A stretch of 35,613 nt of DNA, from the NCBI GenBank assembly GCA_022783865.1, contig JALFYY010000014.1:1-35613 (forward strand), read 5' to 3'. Source of the stretch: Bacteroidales bacterium. Its GTDB lineage: Bacteria; Bacteroidota; Bacteroidia; Bacteroidales; Paludibacteraceae. The translations under genes and the position numbers were made by a program. The notes beneath the pieces are model-generated. The model was not told the DNA's origin, did not search any database, and worked only from the letters and a program-made list of their open reading frames with translations. This document shows positions 7,291-15,803 of the stretch, in pieces. Position 1 is the stretch's first letter; the number at the start of each line of letters is the position of its first letter.

Positions 7291-8571
7291 TTACATCCTT
7301 TGCAAACTTGCGCCCGGGAAGTAATGTGCCAAAATTTGTTGGTAAGTATAGCCCCTCTCTGCCATCACGGCGGCACCAATCTGGCATAAGCCCACACCAT
7401 GTCCCCAACCGGCACCAATCAATATAAAGTCCTGATTGTCGTTTCTATCCACCACAAAAGCCGAACTATACAAGTGCGAGTGCGAGAGCCATTTGCGTAT
7501 CTCCAACTCCTTGCCGATAACCATACGGTGCTTGGTGCCGACGATTTCCAGTTCCACCAAACGGGCGGACGGACCACGGCGCACCGGACGCAGATCCAGA
7601 ACCGTACCGAAATCTATACCGCTGCGGCAGCGCACTAATTCGCTCAGTTCCTGCTGTGTATATTGTACACGCCAGCGATAGAAATCGGTAGTCTCTTGGT
7701 CGTAATTGTTCAGCACTTGCGACAGAATACGCTTGTCGCTTGTGTTGCAGAAGGCATCCGGTGCAGTGCGGATCCATTGCTCCGCCTGCGCCTCATCAGT
7801 GAGATCGGGCAACGGTGTTCCTGTCTCGGCATCACGCACGGCTTGCAGATACGGGTGCGTCTCGTCCGCCCAACAATTGTCAAAGAGCTCGGTAGCACCG
7901 CCGCAGGACTTGTAGAAACGGGCGTCGCAAATCTTGCCGCCGTAGGTCAGCACCTCGCCCCATGTGGCTTCTATCGCCTTGCGGACATTGTCGGACGTCT
8001 GACGCGTAATACCCTGATAACGCTGACAATGGTCATCGGCACAGACATCGAAATGCGTATGTGCGTCACGCTCGTACCATGTGATATGCTCCGTATCTGT
8101 CGGTTGCGCCTTGTGCGAAGGCTGCGCCGGCAATCCGCTCGGGTTGAGGATAGGACGGAGCACCCAACTGCGGGAAATCACCGCATGCGCTTTCAACAGT
8201 TCGATATGACTCGTGGCACTCATCTCCGACGAAATGACGCTCGTCAGGTAGTCTTCCACACCTAAGAGATTAATAGCAGTTACTTTACCGTCTTCCACTA
8301 TCAAGCGCAAGTCGCCTGCAAACGTCTGGTCTTCCTTGCGCTCCCAATGGAAATGCACTCCGATAGTAACGCCCTGCAAGGTGAAACGCCCGCCGCCTCG
8401 GAAGATGATTTCATCGTATTCTTTTCCGCCGAACAGCACTTTGCCGTTCCTGACGGAAACGGTTTGTTCGCCCTCAAAAGTCTGTCCTTCAAAAGTATAG
8501 GGCGTGTGCAAACAAAAACAGACAGTAGGCTCCGAATAGATACCTACAGATAGTGGATGTTGGTTATTCAT
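7291..8571 (-). CDS. SpoIID/LytB-domain protein without signal peptide
   Basis: SpoIID-type enzymes are lytic transglycosylases that cut denuded peptidoglycan glycans; LytB-type relatives modify cell-wall enzymes. The 426 residues contain the catalytic signature VEDYLTSVISSEMSATSHIE with the expected Glu at 116, and the HFDVCADDHCQ motif (about 173-183) that holds the zinc-ligand cysteines in characterised SpoIID. The N-terminus (MNNQHPLSVGIYSEPTVCF) is not a signal peptide or membrane anchor, so the protein appears cytoplasmic, which is odd for a wall enzyme. It is the last gene of a tight four-gene operon, 2 nt after the DUF4922 gene. Confidence 0.9.
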   Translation of the reverse strand: MNNQHPLSVGIYSEPTVCFCLHTPYTFEGQTFEGEQTVSVRNGKVLFGGKEYDEIIFRGGGRFTLQGVTIGVHFHWERKEDQTFAGDLRLIVEDGKVTAINLLGVEDYLTSVISSEMSATSHIELLKAHAVISRSWVLRPILNPSGLPAQPSHKAQPTDTEHITWYERDAHTHFDVCADDHCQRYQGITRQTSDNVRKAIEATWGEVLTYGGKICDARFYKSCGGATELFDNCWADETHPYLQAVRDAETGTPLPDLTDEAQAEQWIRTAPDAFCNTSDKRILSQVLNNYDQETTDFYRWRVQYTQQELSELVRCRSGIDFGTVLDLRPVRRGPSARLVELEIVGTKHRMVIGKELEIRKWLSHSHLYSSAFVVDRNDNQDFILIGAGWGHGVGLCQIGAAVMAERGYTYQQILAHYFPGASLQRM

Positions 8572-8573
8572 GG

Positions 8574-9524
8574 TTACAATTCTCTTATGGATTGGGTTAA
8601 TAGTTGTGTATCATGCTGATTAAGCGATACTTCCAAGATAATGTCGCGCAAGCGTTCTGCCGTCAGCCGTTCGTAACTCTCTATGCTCGACACGATGGCA
8701 ATACCGCTCATCTCCACCGCACCCGGCGAGATAAGTATCTGCTCCTCACCTTCGGCAAAGAAACAGGCGGGGCGCGACTCTTCCCGCAACAAAACAAGGG
8801 TATAATACTGCTCTGCTGCCCACCAACTGACGATGTTCATGCGTGGTTCCCATTCGTCCGTATGTACGGAGGCAAGACTGCAAATGCGCTCAAAGTAGGT
8901 TTGCATGGCTTCCGCCTTGTCGGAAACCAACAAGTACCCCCCACACACATACTTGGTAATCAGACTAATGCGTATATCCTTATTCTGCCAAAGCAGTTCC
9001 TGCCCTTTGCCCTCGCTGCACATCGTTTGCATGGGCAATGAGCCCATAGGTACTGCCTGAAAGTGCATGTGGTCGGGAGCAGAGGCACCGCAAGTCGGTC
9101 CGTTGTAGAATAGCATATAAGTAGGCAATGCTTTAGCTAAGGCCAGCATGTCGGCATAATGCGGTGCAATGGCTTGCCGCTGATGCTCTGCATACGACAA
9201 AGTAAAGTGCTGGTTGAAAATAGGATAAGGATTCACCCGGATAAGATACTCCTTGCCCTGAGGTGCCGTCCACGCAGTAGTGAGTTGGTGCTCTTCCAAC
9301 CCTGCAGGACAAAGGAAACAGGTTCTGTTTGCCAAAGTCTCGGCATCCACCTTTGCCATCACCGACCTCACACGGGCAGGGTTATAGAAAAGCCGGGCTG
9401 GAAAGTCTTCTATATCAAAGTCTTTCACCAGCACCTCTGTCAGTGCCTTATAATTGACAAATGCTCTCCCACGGGCGACCAACTCATGAGAGAACATTTG
9501 TTCTATACGCTCAGCAAGAAGCAT
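8574..9524 (-). CDS. DUF4922 protein, GalT/HIT-like nucleotidyl transfer fold
   Basis: The 316-residue soluble protein resembles galactose-1-phosphate uridylyltransferase and Ap4A phosphorylase. NGPTCGASAPDHMHFQ (about 141-156) matches their conserved block, with His152-x-His154-x-Gln156 as the HxHxQ nucleophile motif. CFLC at 69-72 recalls the metal-binding Cys pair of GalT. Related enzymes exchange or phosphorolyse nucleoside-diphosphate sugars, so a sugar-nucleotide substrate is a reasonable guess, though none is known to me. It follows a GT2 gene by 4 nt and precedes the SpoIID-domain gene by 2 nt, which points to one pathway. Confidence 0.82.
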   Translation of the reverse strand: MLLAERIEQMFSHELVARGRAFVNYKALTEVLVKDFDIEDFPARLFYNPARVRSVMAKVDAETLANRTCFLCPAGLEEHQLTTAWTAPQGKEYLIRVNPYPIFNQHFTLSYAEHQRQAIAPHYADMLALAKALPTYMLFYNGPTCGASAPDHMHFQAVPMGSLPMQTMCSEGKGQELLWQNKDIRISLITKYVCGGYLLVSDKAEAMQTYFERICSLASVHTDEWEPRMNIVSWWAAEQYYTLVLLREESRPACFFAEGEEQILISPGAVEMSGIAIVSSIESYERLTAERLRDIILEVSLNQHDTQLLTQSIREL

Positions 9525-9528
9525 TTGT

Positions 9529-10953
9529 TTATTTCTTCTTGTTCATTTGGATACGGGCTTTGAGTTCCCATGTACGGATACGGTCCTTATAGAGGTTGTT
9601 CCGGTTCATGGCATCGATGTCGCAGTTGGCATCGGAATTGTCGTCCCAACGGCGGCAGTTATATACCACATCGTAGATACGTCCGATCTGATACTCACGG
9701 CTCACACGGAGTCCCACCGCATAGTCTTCGCCGTACTTCGTAGTCGGGAAGTTGATGGTGCGGAGCATAGGTGTATAGAAAGCACGGGGAGCACCCAAAC
9801 CATTGATACGCAATGCGTTGTTTCGTCCGTTGTCGGGTGTCCATTCTCTGTGGTCGATTACTCCCGGAGGCAGTATATTGCCGTCGAAATCGGTCATGCG
9901 ATACGTACCTACCACCATAGCGCAGTCTTGTTCATGGAAAGCATCGATGAACTTCTGCACTGTGTTTTCGTCGAAATATGTATCGTCGGAGTCCAGCTGA
10001 ATGGCAAAGCGTCCGCATTGGGGATGATGGAGTGCCACATTCCAGTTGCCGCCGATAGCGTGCCAACTCTTGTCTTGGGCAATATAAATAAGGTTGTCGT
10101 GACCTTCTGCCACAATCTCTTTTATGATGTCCACCGAACCGTCTTCCGAGTTGTCGTCCACCACGATGACATTGTATTTGTAAGGTGCTTTCACCACTTG
10201 GCTCAATGCACTGCGGATAGCTGTTCCGATAGTGCGCACACGGTTCTTGCAGGGAATCACCACCGATGCCTCATATTCGAAACCGCCGCCTTGCAAATCA
10301 ATGTCTTTGAAGCCCGGAGCCAGATAGCCGCCTATGTCTTTCAGGTGCTGTGTACAAGCCTGTTCCATCTCAATCTGCACACCGCGGTTCTTCGGATCTA
10401 CATAGTCGAACAGTTTCTCGCCCGACTTGCGGTTGTCGAGCTCTACATCGTAATAAAGGAACTCGTTGATATGCTCCAACGTCCCCTTTTGCGACACTTT
10501 CAAGCGCAAATCATACAACCCGGCATACAGATAATCCACATCCATACGAGCCACAGCCTCACGCAATGCCGAAGTGCGGTAGAACAGCACCGAACCGAAA
10601 TCGAAGTCATCGCGCAAAGCACCCGTTTGATAGTCGATTACGGGAGCTTGGGTCGATACGTCGCCCACCTTGTTGAAGTGGTCGGAATACACCATGGCTG
10701 CCTCGCTGTCTTCCATCAGAGCCTCCATGCGCTCCAAAGCGAAGAGTACGAAACTCAGCGTCGTATATTTGGTATAAATCAATGTATAAGGAGTGTCTGC
10801 ATGCTCGGCGATAAAGCGCATGTTGGCAGTAGTGCGGATGTCGCCTTGCAGAAAATACACTTCGTTCACAAGTTCCTGATGTTTAAGGTTTGCCACCGTC
10901 TGAGCCACTTGTGCTTCCGACTCAAAAGGGATAAAGCAATTGATGTTCTTCAT
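9529..10953 (-). CDS. Family 2 glycosyltransferase
   Basis: The product is a 474-residue soluble protein. The C-terminal half (from about residue 229) is a standard GT-A fold: [20 protein letters not shown] opens the domain, VVVDD follows, and [13 protein letters not shown] supplies the metal-binding DxD motif. The N-terminal ~220 residues look like a second, degenerate GT-like domain ([18 protein letters not shown]) without a clear DxD pair. It would transfer a sugar from a nucleotide donor to an unknown acceptor. There are no membrane helices. It lies 21 nt after the NagB-like/PIG-L gene and 4 nt before the DUF4922 gene. Confidence 0.88.
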   Translation of the reverse strand: MKNINCFIPFESEAQVAQTVANLKHQELVNEVYFLQGDIRTTANMRFIAEHADTPYTLIYTKYTTLSFVLFALERMEALMEDSEAAMVYSDHFNKVGDVSTQAPVIDYQTGALRDDFDFGSVLFYRTSALREAVARMDVDYLYAGLYDLRLKVSQKGTLEHINEFLYYDVELDNRKSGEKLFDYVDPKNRGVQIEMEQACTQHLKDIGGYLAPGFKDIDLQGGGFEYEASVVIPCKNRVRTIGTAIRSALSQVVKAPYKYNVIVVDDNSEDGSVDIIKEIVAEGHDNLIYIAQDKSWHAIGGNWNVALHHPQCGRFAIQLDSDDTYFDENTVQKFIDAFHEQDCAMVVGTYRMTDFDGNILPPGVIDHREWTPDNGRNNALRINGLGAPRAFYTPMLRTINFPTTKYGEDYAVGLRVSREYQIGRIYDVVYNCRRWDDNSDANCDIDAMNRNNLYKDRIRTWELKARIQMNKKK

Positions 10954-10974
10954 TATATTAATGTGTTTTGGTGT

Positions 10975-12957
10975 TTACAGAATATGGTATTGTACAAATG
11001 CCTCGATAGCCTCATAGTTAGCCAGACCCAGTTGCGCATACAGTTCGGCTGTGGCGTGGTTGCGGTCTTCGGCACGTTGCCAGAACAGACGCTCGTCGTT
11101 GCCCATGAAGGGTGCACTCTCCATCTGCGACTGGTGTTTCAGTATCGTGTTGCGTTTGAAGCGCAACTCTTCGGGCGACATCGGAACAGCCATCTCAATC
11201 AGATCAACTTCCCATTCCATCCATGCACCGCGATACATCCATATACGGCAGTCGTGCAGCCATTTCTCGGTATCTTTCAGTTCGTCGATGGCTGCCAGTA
11301 CGGCGTCCAGACAAACCTTGTGCGTCCCGTGCGGGTCGGCAAGGTCGCCTGCCACGAACATCTCGTCGGGTTTTATTTCGAGCAGGAGTTGCTTCACAAT
11401 GTCAATATCCTTCTGCGACAAATCGCCTTTCTTGATAGTACCGGTCTCATAGAACGGCAGGTTCAGGAAGTGGATATGCGAAGTCGGCAGACCCATATGG
11501 CGGCAGGCGGCAGTGGCTTCACCACGACGAATCAATGCCTTCAGGTCCAATATCTCCCGCGTATCCTGGTCACCCACTTTCTCCTTGAAAATGAAGTTGG
11601 TATATTCCTCATACTTGTCCGCAATCACCTTGTTGTCAGGCTCGTGCAGTTTCGCAAAGCCCTTCATGAAATCCATGAAGCGTACCACTTCGTCATCACA
11701 CACGGCTATGCAGCCCGAAGTCTCGTAAGCGATATGCACATCGTGTCCTTGTTTGATTAGGCGGGCAAACGTACCACCCATCGAAATGACGTCATCATCG
11801 GGGTGCGGAGAGAAGATAAGCACTTTCTTCGGATACGGATTGGCACGCTCCGGACGGTTGCTGTCGTCGGCATTGGGTTTGCCGCCGGGCCAACCGGTGA
11901 TAGTATGCTGCAGGTCGTTGAATATCTTGATATTGCAGTTGTAAGCGGACCCGTATAGGGTAATCAGTTCGCTCAGTCCGTATTCGTTATAGTCTTTGTT
12001 TGTGAGTTTCAAGATGGGTTTGCCGGTCTGTTGGCACAGCCATACGATGGCACGCCGTGTCAGTTGGTCGTCCCATTCGCAAGAGGTAAGCAACCAAGGC
12101 TGGTTGATTCGCGTCAGTTTGCCTGCTGCCGAAAGGTCGATTACCACTTGTGCATTGTTGTGCAACTGGATTGCCGAAGCAGGGCAGGAAGTCTCGGCCT
12201 TATGCTCAACGGCGGTGCGGATTTGTGTTGCCTTGTGTTCGCCCCATGCCACCAATACTAATTGTTTCGCACGCAGTATCGTGCCGATACCCAATGTGAT
12301 AGCACTCACGGGCACTTGTTCTGACGAACCGAACATACTGGCGGCATCGTTCCGTGAGATATTGTCTAATATCACCAAACGCATCTGACTGTTGAATTGT
12401 GTACCGGGCTCGTTGAAACCTATGTTTCCGCCACGACCGATACCTAACAATTGGAAATCAATGCCGCCTAACGCTTCTATCTGGCGTTCGTAGTCCGCAC
12501 ATGTATCCAAAACGGTCTCTTTCGGCAGAGTGCCGTCTATGGTATAGATATTCTCCTGAGGAATATCTATCTTGCTCAGGAGTTGGTCGTGCAACTGACC
12601 GAAGCAGCCTTGTGTCTTTTGCTGCAAGGGGAAATACTCATACAAGTTGAATATCACAACGTTCTTGAAACTGAGGCTTTCTTCTTTGTACAAGCGCACC
12701 AATTCATCGAAGATATCGGTCATGCTCCTGCCTGTAGCGAGCGACAGCACGGCCTTTTCGCCTTTGGCTGCTTTTGTTCTGATAACCTCGGCAATCTGAC
12801 GGGCTACTGCCTGTGCGCCTTCTTTGGCTGTTTCGTAGATAGTTGTTTTCACTTGCTCCATGCGTGTTACGCGGGAGAGTTCAAACACATCGTCGGGACG
12901 GTAAAGTTTGGTTGCCACCCGACTCAATGAAATCTGTGAACTGAGATTTGTTCTCAT
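10975..12957 (-). CDS. NagB-like domain fused to PIG-L/LmbE deacetylase
   Basis: The 660-residue protein fuses two sugar-enzyme domains. Residues about 35-285 are a glucosamine-6-phosphate deaminase (NagB) fold, recognised by LSLATGRSMT and GIGRGGNIGFNEPG. Residues about 375-650 are a PIG-L/LmbE deacetylase with the metal motif HPDDD at 385-389 and a later DPHGTH. By motif alignment with E. coli NagB, Asp72 is replaced by Tyr106, Asp141 by Gly176 and His143 by Asn178, while Glu148 is kept as Glu183. The NagB half is therefore probably not a normal deaminase. The deacetylase half looks intact and may act on an N-acetyl-hexosamine conjugate. It is first in a four-gene operon. Confidence 0.9.
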   Translation of the reverse strand: MRTNLSSQISLSRVATKLYRPDDVFELSRVTRMEQVKTTIYETAKEGAQAVARQIAEVIRTKAAKGEKAVLSLATGRSMTDIFDELVRLYKEESLSFKNVVIFNLYEYFPLQQKTQGCFGQLHDQLLSKIDIPQENIYTIDGTLPKETVLDTCADYERQIEALGGIDFQLLGIGRGGNIGFNEPGTQFNSQMRLVILDNISRNDAASMFGSSEQVPVSAITLGIGTILRAKQLVLVAWGEHKATQIRTAVEHKAETSCPASAIQLHNNAQVVIDLSAAGKLTRINQPWLLTSCEWDDQLTRRAIVWLCQQTGKPILKLTNKDYNEYGLSELITLYGSAYNCNIKIFNDLQHTITGWPGGKPNADDSNRPERANPYPKKVLIFSPHPDDDVISMGGTFARLIKQGHDVHIAYETSGCIAVCDDEVVRFMDFMKGFAKLHEPDNKVIADKYEEYTNFIFKEKVGDQDTREILDLKALIRRGEATAACRHMGLPTSHIHFLNLPFYETGTIKKGDLSQKDIDIVKQLLLEIKPDEMFVAGDLADPHGTHKVCLDAVLAAIDELKDTEKWLHDCRIWMYRGAWMEWEVDLIEMAVPMSPEELRFKRNTILKHQSQMESAPFMGNDERLFWQRAEDRNHATAELYAQLGLANYEAIEAFVQYHIL

Positions 12958-13002
12958 GACTATATGTATTTAAGATAGTTTGTTGTATATGCTATAATTC
13001 TT

Positions 13003-13128
13003 TGTCCAATCGTCAAATACGACTATACTTGGTCAAATCGTCAAATACGACTATGCCCTGTCAAATCGTCAAGTTGTCCAATCGTCAAATATGACGGTCC
13101 TTGCTCCATTGTCAAATCGTCAAATTTA
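13003..13128. repeat. Imperfect direct repeats (GTCAAATCGTCAAATACGAC type)
   Basis: About five copies with irregular spacing (roughly 15-35 bp) lie inside the predicted untranslated leader of the minus-strand operon that starts with the NagB-like gene. Shorter relatives occur near 225-265, 1880-1915, 13255-13340, 15726-15801, 20935-20985 and 29775-29810. The spacing is too irregular and the inter-repeat sequence too repetitive for CRISPR. Confidence 0.65.
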
Positions 13129-13136
13129 ACCACGTG

Positions 13137-13167
13137 CAAAATTAGTCAATATATCCAATCTGTGCAA
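13137..13167 (-). promoter_or_regulatory. Bacteroidota-type promoter of the NagB-like/GT2/DUF4922/SpoIID operon
   Basis: On the minus strand, TTG, a 20-nt spacer and TAATTTTG match the -33/-7 consensus. The transcript would begin near 13130, leaving a leader of about 170 nt that contains the direct repeats at 13003-13128. Confidence 0.55.
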
Positions 13168-13401
13168 CCGAAAAAAGATGTTCTATAACATATTTTTGCC
13201 ACGAAAAACCGGTCAGCCGTCCTGTCATCTATTAGGGCGTCCCCGTCTCGCCTGCATAATTGTCCAATTGTGAAATTGTCAAATAGGGCTTGTCCGGTCA
13301 AATTGTGTGCGTCTCGCCCGGTCCAATTGTCAAATCCCCCGCTCTTTAATGCAATATTAACTATTAATTATTCACTATTAACTTTCCCGTTAGCATCCGT
13401 C

Positions 13402-13612
13402 CCCGTACCATTCCCGTACGATTCCCGTACCATTGCCGTACGATTCCCGTACCATAAAGCGTAGCATTATAGCACATCATCGTACCCCATATATACCCCT
13501 AAGCATACTTCCCCGTACAATTCCCGCACAATTGCCGTACAATTCCCGTACTATTGCCGCACTATTCCCCGTACCATCATGGCACATCATCGCACTCCGC
13601 ATATACTTTCCA
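13402..13612. repeat. Two blocks of five 11-bp repeats in a 110-bp tandem duplication
   Basis: Block one (13402-13456) is five uninterrupted 11-mers of the form CCCGTACSATT. Block two (13512-13566) is five more of the form SCCGYACWATT. Each block is followed by a related sequence containing GCACATCATCG (13472 and 13582), exactly 110 bp, or ten units, apart. The structure is therefore an 11-bp minisatellite that was also duplicated as a ~110-bp segment. Confidence 0.85.
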
Positions 13613-13792
13613 TATCCTTTCCCCGTACCGGCACCCTGCTTTTGTCTGTGAACAGAAATATCCGTGCCGTCTCCCCTGTCAAATTGTCCGATTGTCAAAT
13701 CCTCAGATCGTAAAATGGGTAAGATTATCAAGTACAACCTGTTTTTCTACATTATGCGTCAATTTTTGTACTTCCGTACCAACGAAAAGCCT

Positions 13793-13800
13793 TACCTTTG
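13793..13800 (+). promoter_or_regulatory. Probable -7 element of the uxaC operon promoter
   Basis: TACCTTTG matches the -7 consensus. The nearest TTTG upstream (13765-13768) is 24 nt away, longer than the usual 19-20 nt, so the -33 element is uncertain. The site lies about 94 nt before the uxaC start. Confidence 0.45.
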
Positions 13801-13893
13801 CATAGTGGAATTTTGCGCTGCCGTCACCCGTACAAAGCAACACTGATTCCGCTAACAATCAACGATTTATATATAAACCAATAATACTATATT

Positions 13894-15300
13894 ATGAAGC
13901 AATTCCTTGACGATAACTTCCTGCTCCAGACCGAAACGGCGCAACGCCTTTACCACGAGCATGCGGCTAAAATGCCTATCATCGACTATCATTGTCACCT
14001 CATTCCAAAGATGGTGGCTGACGATTATCAGTTCCGTTCGCTGACCGAAATCTGGCTCGGTGGCGACCACTACAAATGGCGTGCTATGCGTACCAACGGA
14101 GTGGACGAACGCTATTGCACGGGCACCGATACCACCGACTGGGAGAAGTTCGAAAAGTGGGCGGAAACAGTGCCTTACACCATGCGTAACCCGCTCTATC
14201 ATTGGACGCACCTCGAGCTCAAGACAGCTTTCGGAATCAATAAACTTCTCTCACCTGCTACGGCACGCGAGATTTACGATGAGTGCAACGCCAAGTTGGC
14301 TACCAAAGAATATACCGCACGCAACCTTATGCGTCGCTATCACGTAGAAACCGTTTGTACGACCGACGACCCTGTCGATTCGCTCGAATACCACAAACAA
14401 TGCCGTGAAGACGGTTTCGAAATCAAGGTCATTCCCGCATGGCGTCCCGATAAGGCAATGGCTGTCGAGAACCCTGCTGCTTTCCGTTCGTATGTAGAGA
14501 AATTGGCGGAAGTAAGCGGTGTTACCGTTTCTCATTTCGACGATATGATTCAGGCACTCCAAGTCCGTCACGATTTCTTCGCATCGCAAGGCTGCCGTTT
14601 GAGCGACCATGGTATCGAAGAGTTCTATGCCGAAGACTATACTGCCGCAGAAATCAATGCCATTTTCGATAAGGTTTACGGCGGCACAATGCTCACCAAC
14701 GAAGAGATTCGCAAGTTCAAGTCGGCAATGCTCCTTACTTTTGCCGAAATGGATTATGAATCGGGTTGGGCACAGCAGTTCCACTACGGCGCCATTCGCG
14801 ATAACAATTCAAAGATGTTCAAGCTGCTTGGTCCTGACACCGGTTTCGACTCTATCGGAGAGTTCAATACCGCCAAGGCAATGTCCAAGTTCCTGGATAC
14901 GCTCAATGCCAAAGGCAAACTGACAAAAACCATTCTCTACAACCTCAACCCATGCGCCAACGAAGTAATTGCTACTATGCTCGGAAACTTCCAGGACGGT
15001 ACTTATCCCGGCAAGATTCAGTTCGGTTCCGGTTGGTGGTTCCTCGACCAGAAAGACGGTATGGAGAAGCAGATGACGGCTCTCTCGAATCTTGGCTTGC
15101 TGAGTCGTTTTGTCGGAATGTTGACCGACTCTCGTTCTTTCCTTTCCTATCCGCGCCACGAGTATTTCCGCCGTACGCTCTGCAACTTGCTGGGCAACGA
15201 CGTAGAGAACGGACTCCTGCCCGCTTCCGAAATCGGTTTCCTCGGACAAATGGTGGAAAACATCAGTTATTACAACGCTAAAAACTACTTCAACTTCTAA
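13894..15300 (+). CDS. uxaC: Glucuronate (uronate) isomerase
   Basis: UxaC interconverts D-glucuronate with D-fructuronate and D-galacturonate with D-tagaturonate, the first step of hexuronate breakdown. The 468-residue product has the usual family length and shows the signature MPIIDYHCHLIPKMVADD (about 29-46), whose histidines belong to the amidohydrolase-type metal site. The late GGWWFLDQKDGMEKQ and LTDSRSFLSYPRHEYFRR blocks are also characteristic. It opens a plus-strand run with kdgK, eda and a hexuronate-type transporter. The oxidoreductase (UxaB/UxuB) and dehydratase (UxaA/UxuA) steps are not encoded in the window. Confidence 0.97.
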   Translation: MKQFLDDNFLLQTETAQRLYHEHAAKMPIIDYHCHLIPKMVADDYQFRSLTEIWLGGDHYKWRAMRTNGVDERYCTGTDTTDWEKFEKWAETVPYTMRNPLYHWTHLELKTAFGINKLLSPATAREIYDECNAKLATKEYTARNLMRRYHVETVCTTDDPVDSLEYHKQCREDGFEIKVIPAWRPDKAMAVENPAAFRSYVEKLAEVSGVTVSHFDDMIQALQVRHDFFASQGCRLSDHGIEEFYAEDYTAAEINAIFDKVYGGTMLTNEEIRKFKSAMLLTFAEMDYESGWAQQFHYGAIRDNNSKMFKLLGPDTGFDSIGEFNTAKAMSKFLDTLNAKGKLTKTILYNLNPCANEVIATMLGNFQDGTYPGKIQFGSGWWFLDQKDGMEKQMTALSNLGLLSRFVGMLTDSRSFLSYPRHEYFRRTLCNLLGNDVENGLLPASEIGFLGQMVENISYYNAKNYFNF

Positions 15301-15329
15301 GAATTGACAATTTTACCATTGGACAATAA

Positions 15330-15704
15330 ATGAGTTTAGAAGAAGGAATAAAAGAGCGCTTTCGGCAATACTCCATTCGAATCATCAAAATGGTGGATAA
15401 CATTCCTGCCAATCGTGTTTCGGCATGGGCGATAGCCAAACAGGTTGTCCGTTCCGGAACATCACCTGCGGCTAACTATCGTGCTGCGTGTATTGCCAAA
15501 TCGGAAAAGGACTTCCTCAACAAACTGAAAATGGTAGAGGAGGAATTGGAAGAGACGCTCTTTTAGCTTCAACTGATGGTAGATGTGGAGATTTTTCCTA
15601 ATGAGAAGTTAGCCCCATTGATTCAAGAAACTAACGAGCTACTGAATATGATTGTAAAATCGATTATATCCACACGCCGCCACCTTTCCCAACACCCTGA
15701 GTAA
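15330..15704 (+). pseudogene. Four-helix-bundle protein broken by a nonsense codon
   Basis: The first 78 residues (MSLEEGIKERFRQYSIRI...) match the small four-helix-bundle (S23-type) family that is common and scattered in Bacteroidota. The frame stops at TAG (15564-15566), but reading through gives 45 more residues of the same family (LQLMVDVEIFPNEKLAPLIQ...) to TAA at 15702-15704. The stop falls where relatives usually have Trp (ETLFWLELM), so a single TGG-to-TAG change explains it. The restored length (124 codons) is normal for the family. The function of the family is unknown. It sits between uxaC and kdgK. Confidence 0.8.
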
Positions 15705-15725
15705 GGAAAGAAATCGGCATACATA

Positions 15726-15801
15726 AATTGTCAAATCGTAAAATCGTCAAACTGTCAAATCAAAGCAATTGTCAAATCGTAAAATCGTCAAATTGTCAAA
15801 T
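15726..15801. repeat. 35-bp direct repeat immediately before kdgK
   Basis: Positions 15726-15760 and 15767-15801 are the same 35-mer with a single difference. Each begins AATTGTCAAATCGTAAAATC and is itself made of TCAAAT-like units with a period near 9. The second copy ends 2 nt before the kdgK start codon, so it occupies the ribosome-binding region. Confidence 0.8.
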
Positions 15802-15803
15802 TT

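Larger units (their letters stand above)
12958..13893. other. 936-bp repeat-rich intergenic region between divergent operons
   Basis: I find no credible gene. The region holds, in order, the leader and promoter of the minus-strand operon (promoter at 13137-13167), about five imperfect copies of a GTCAAATCGTCAAATACGAC-like unit (13003-13128), further TTGTCAAAT-type filler (13255-13340 and 13680-13710), two blocks of 11-bp repeats (13402-13456 and 13512-13566), and the likely uxaC promoter near 13793-13800. Short open frames across it are built from repeats. Confidence 0.75.

Noticed and set aside
9547..11760. 737-codon plus-strand open frame
   Set aside because: It is antisense to the GT2 and NagB-like/PIG-L genes, which have clear family motifs; its translation is Cys/His-rich and protein-unlike.
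13003..13128. Possible CRISPR array from regularly recurring TCAAATCGTCAAAT units
   Set aside because: Spacing is irregular, the sequence between copies is itself repetitive, similar units are scattered between genes elsewhere, and there are no cas genes.
15726..15801. Two 35-bp repeats as a minimal CRISPR
   Set aside because: The copies are separated by only 6 bp, leaving no room for a spacer, and each is internally repetitive.
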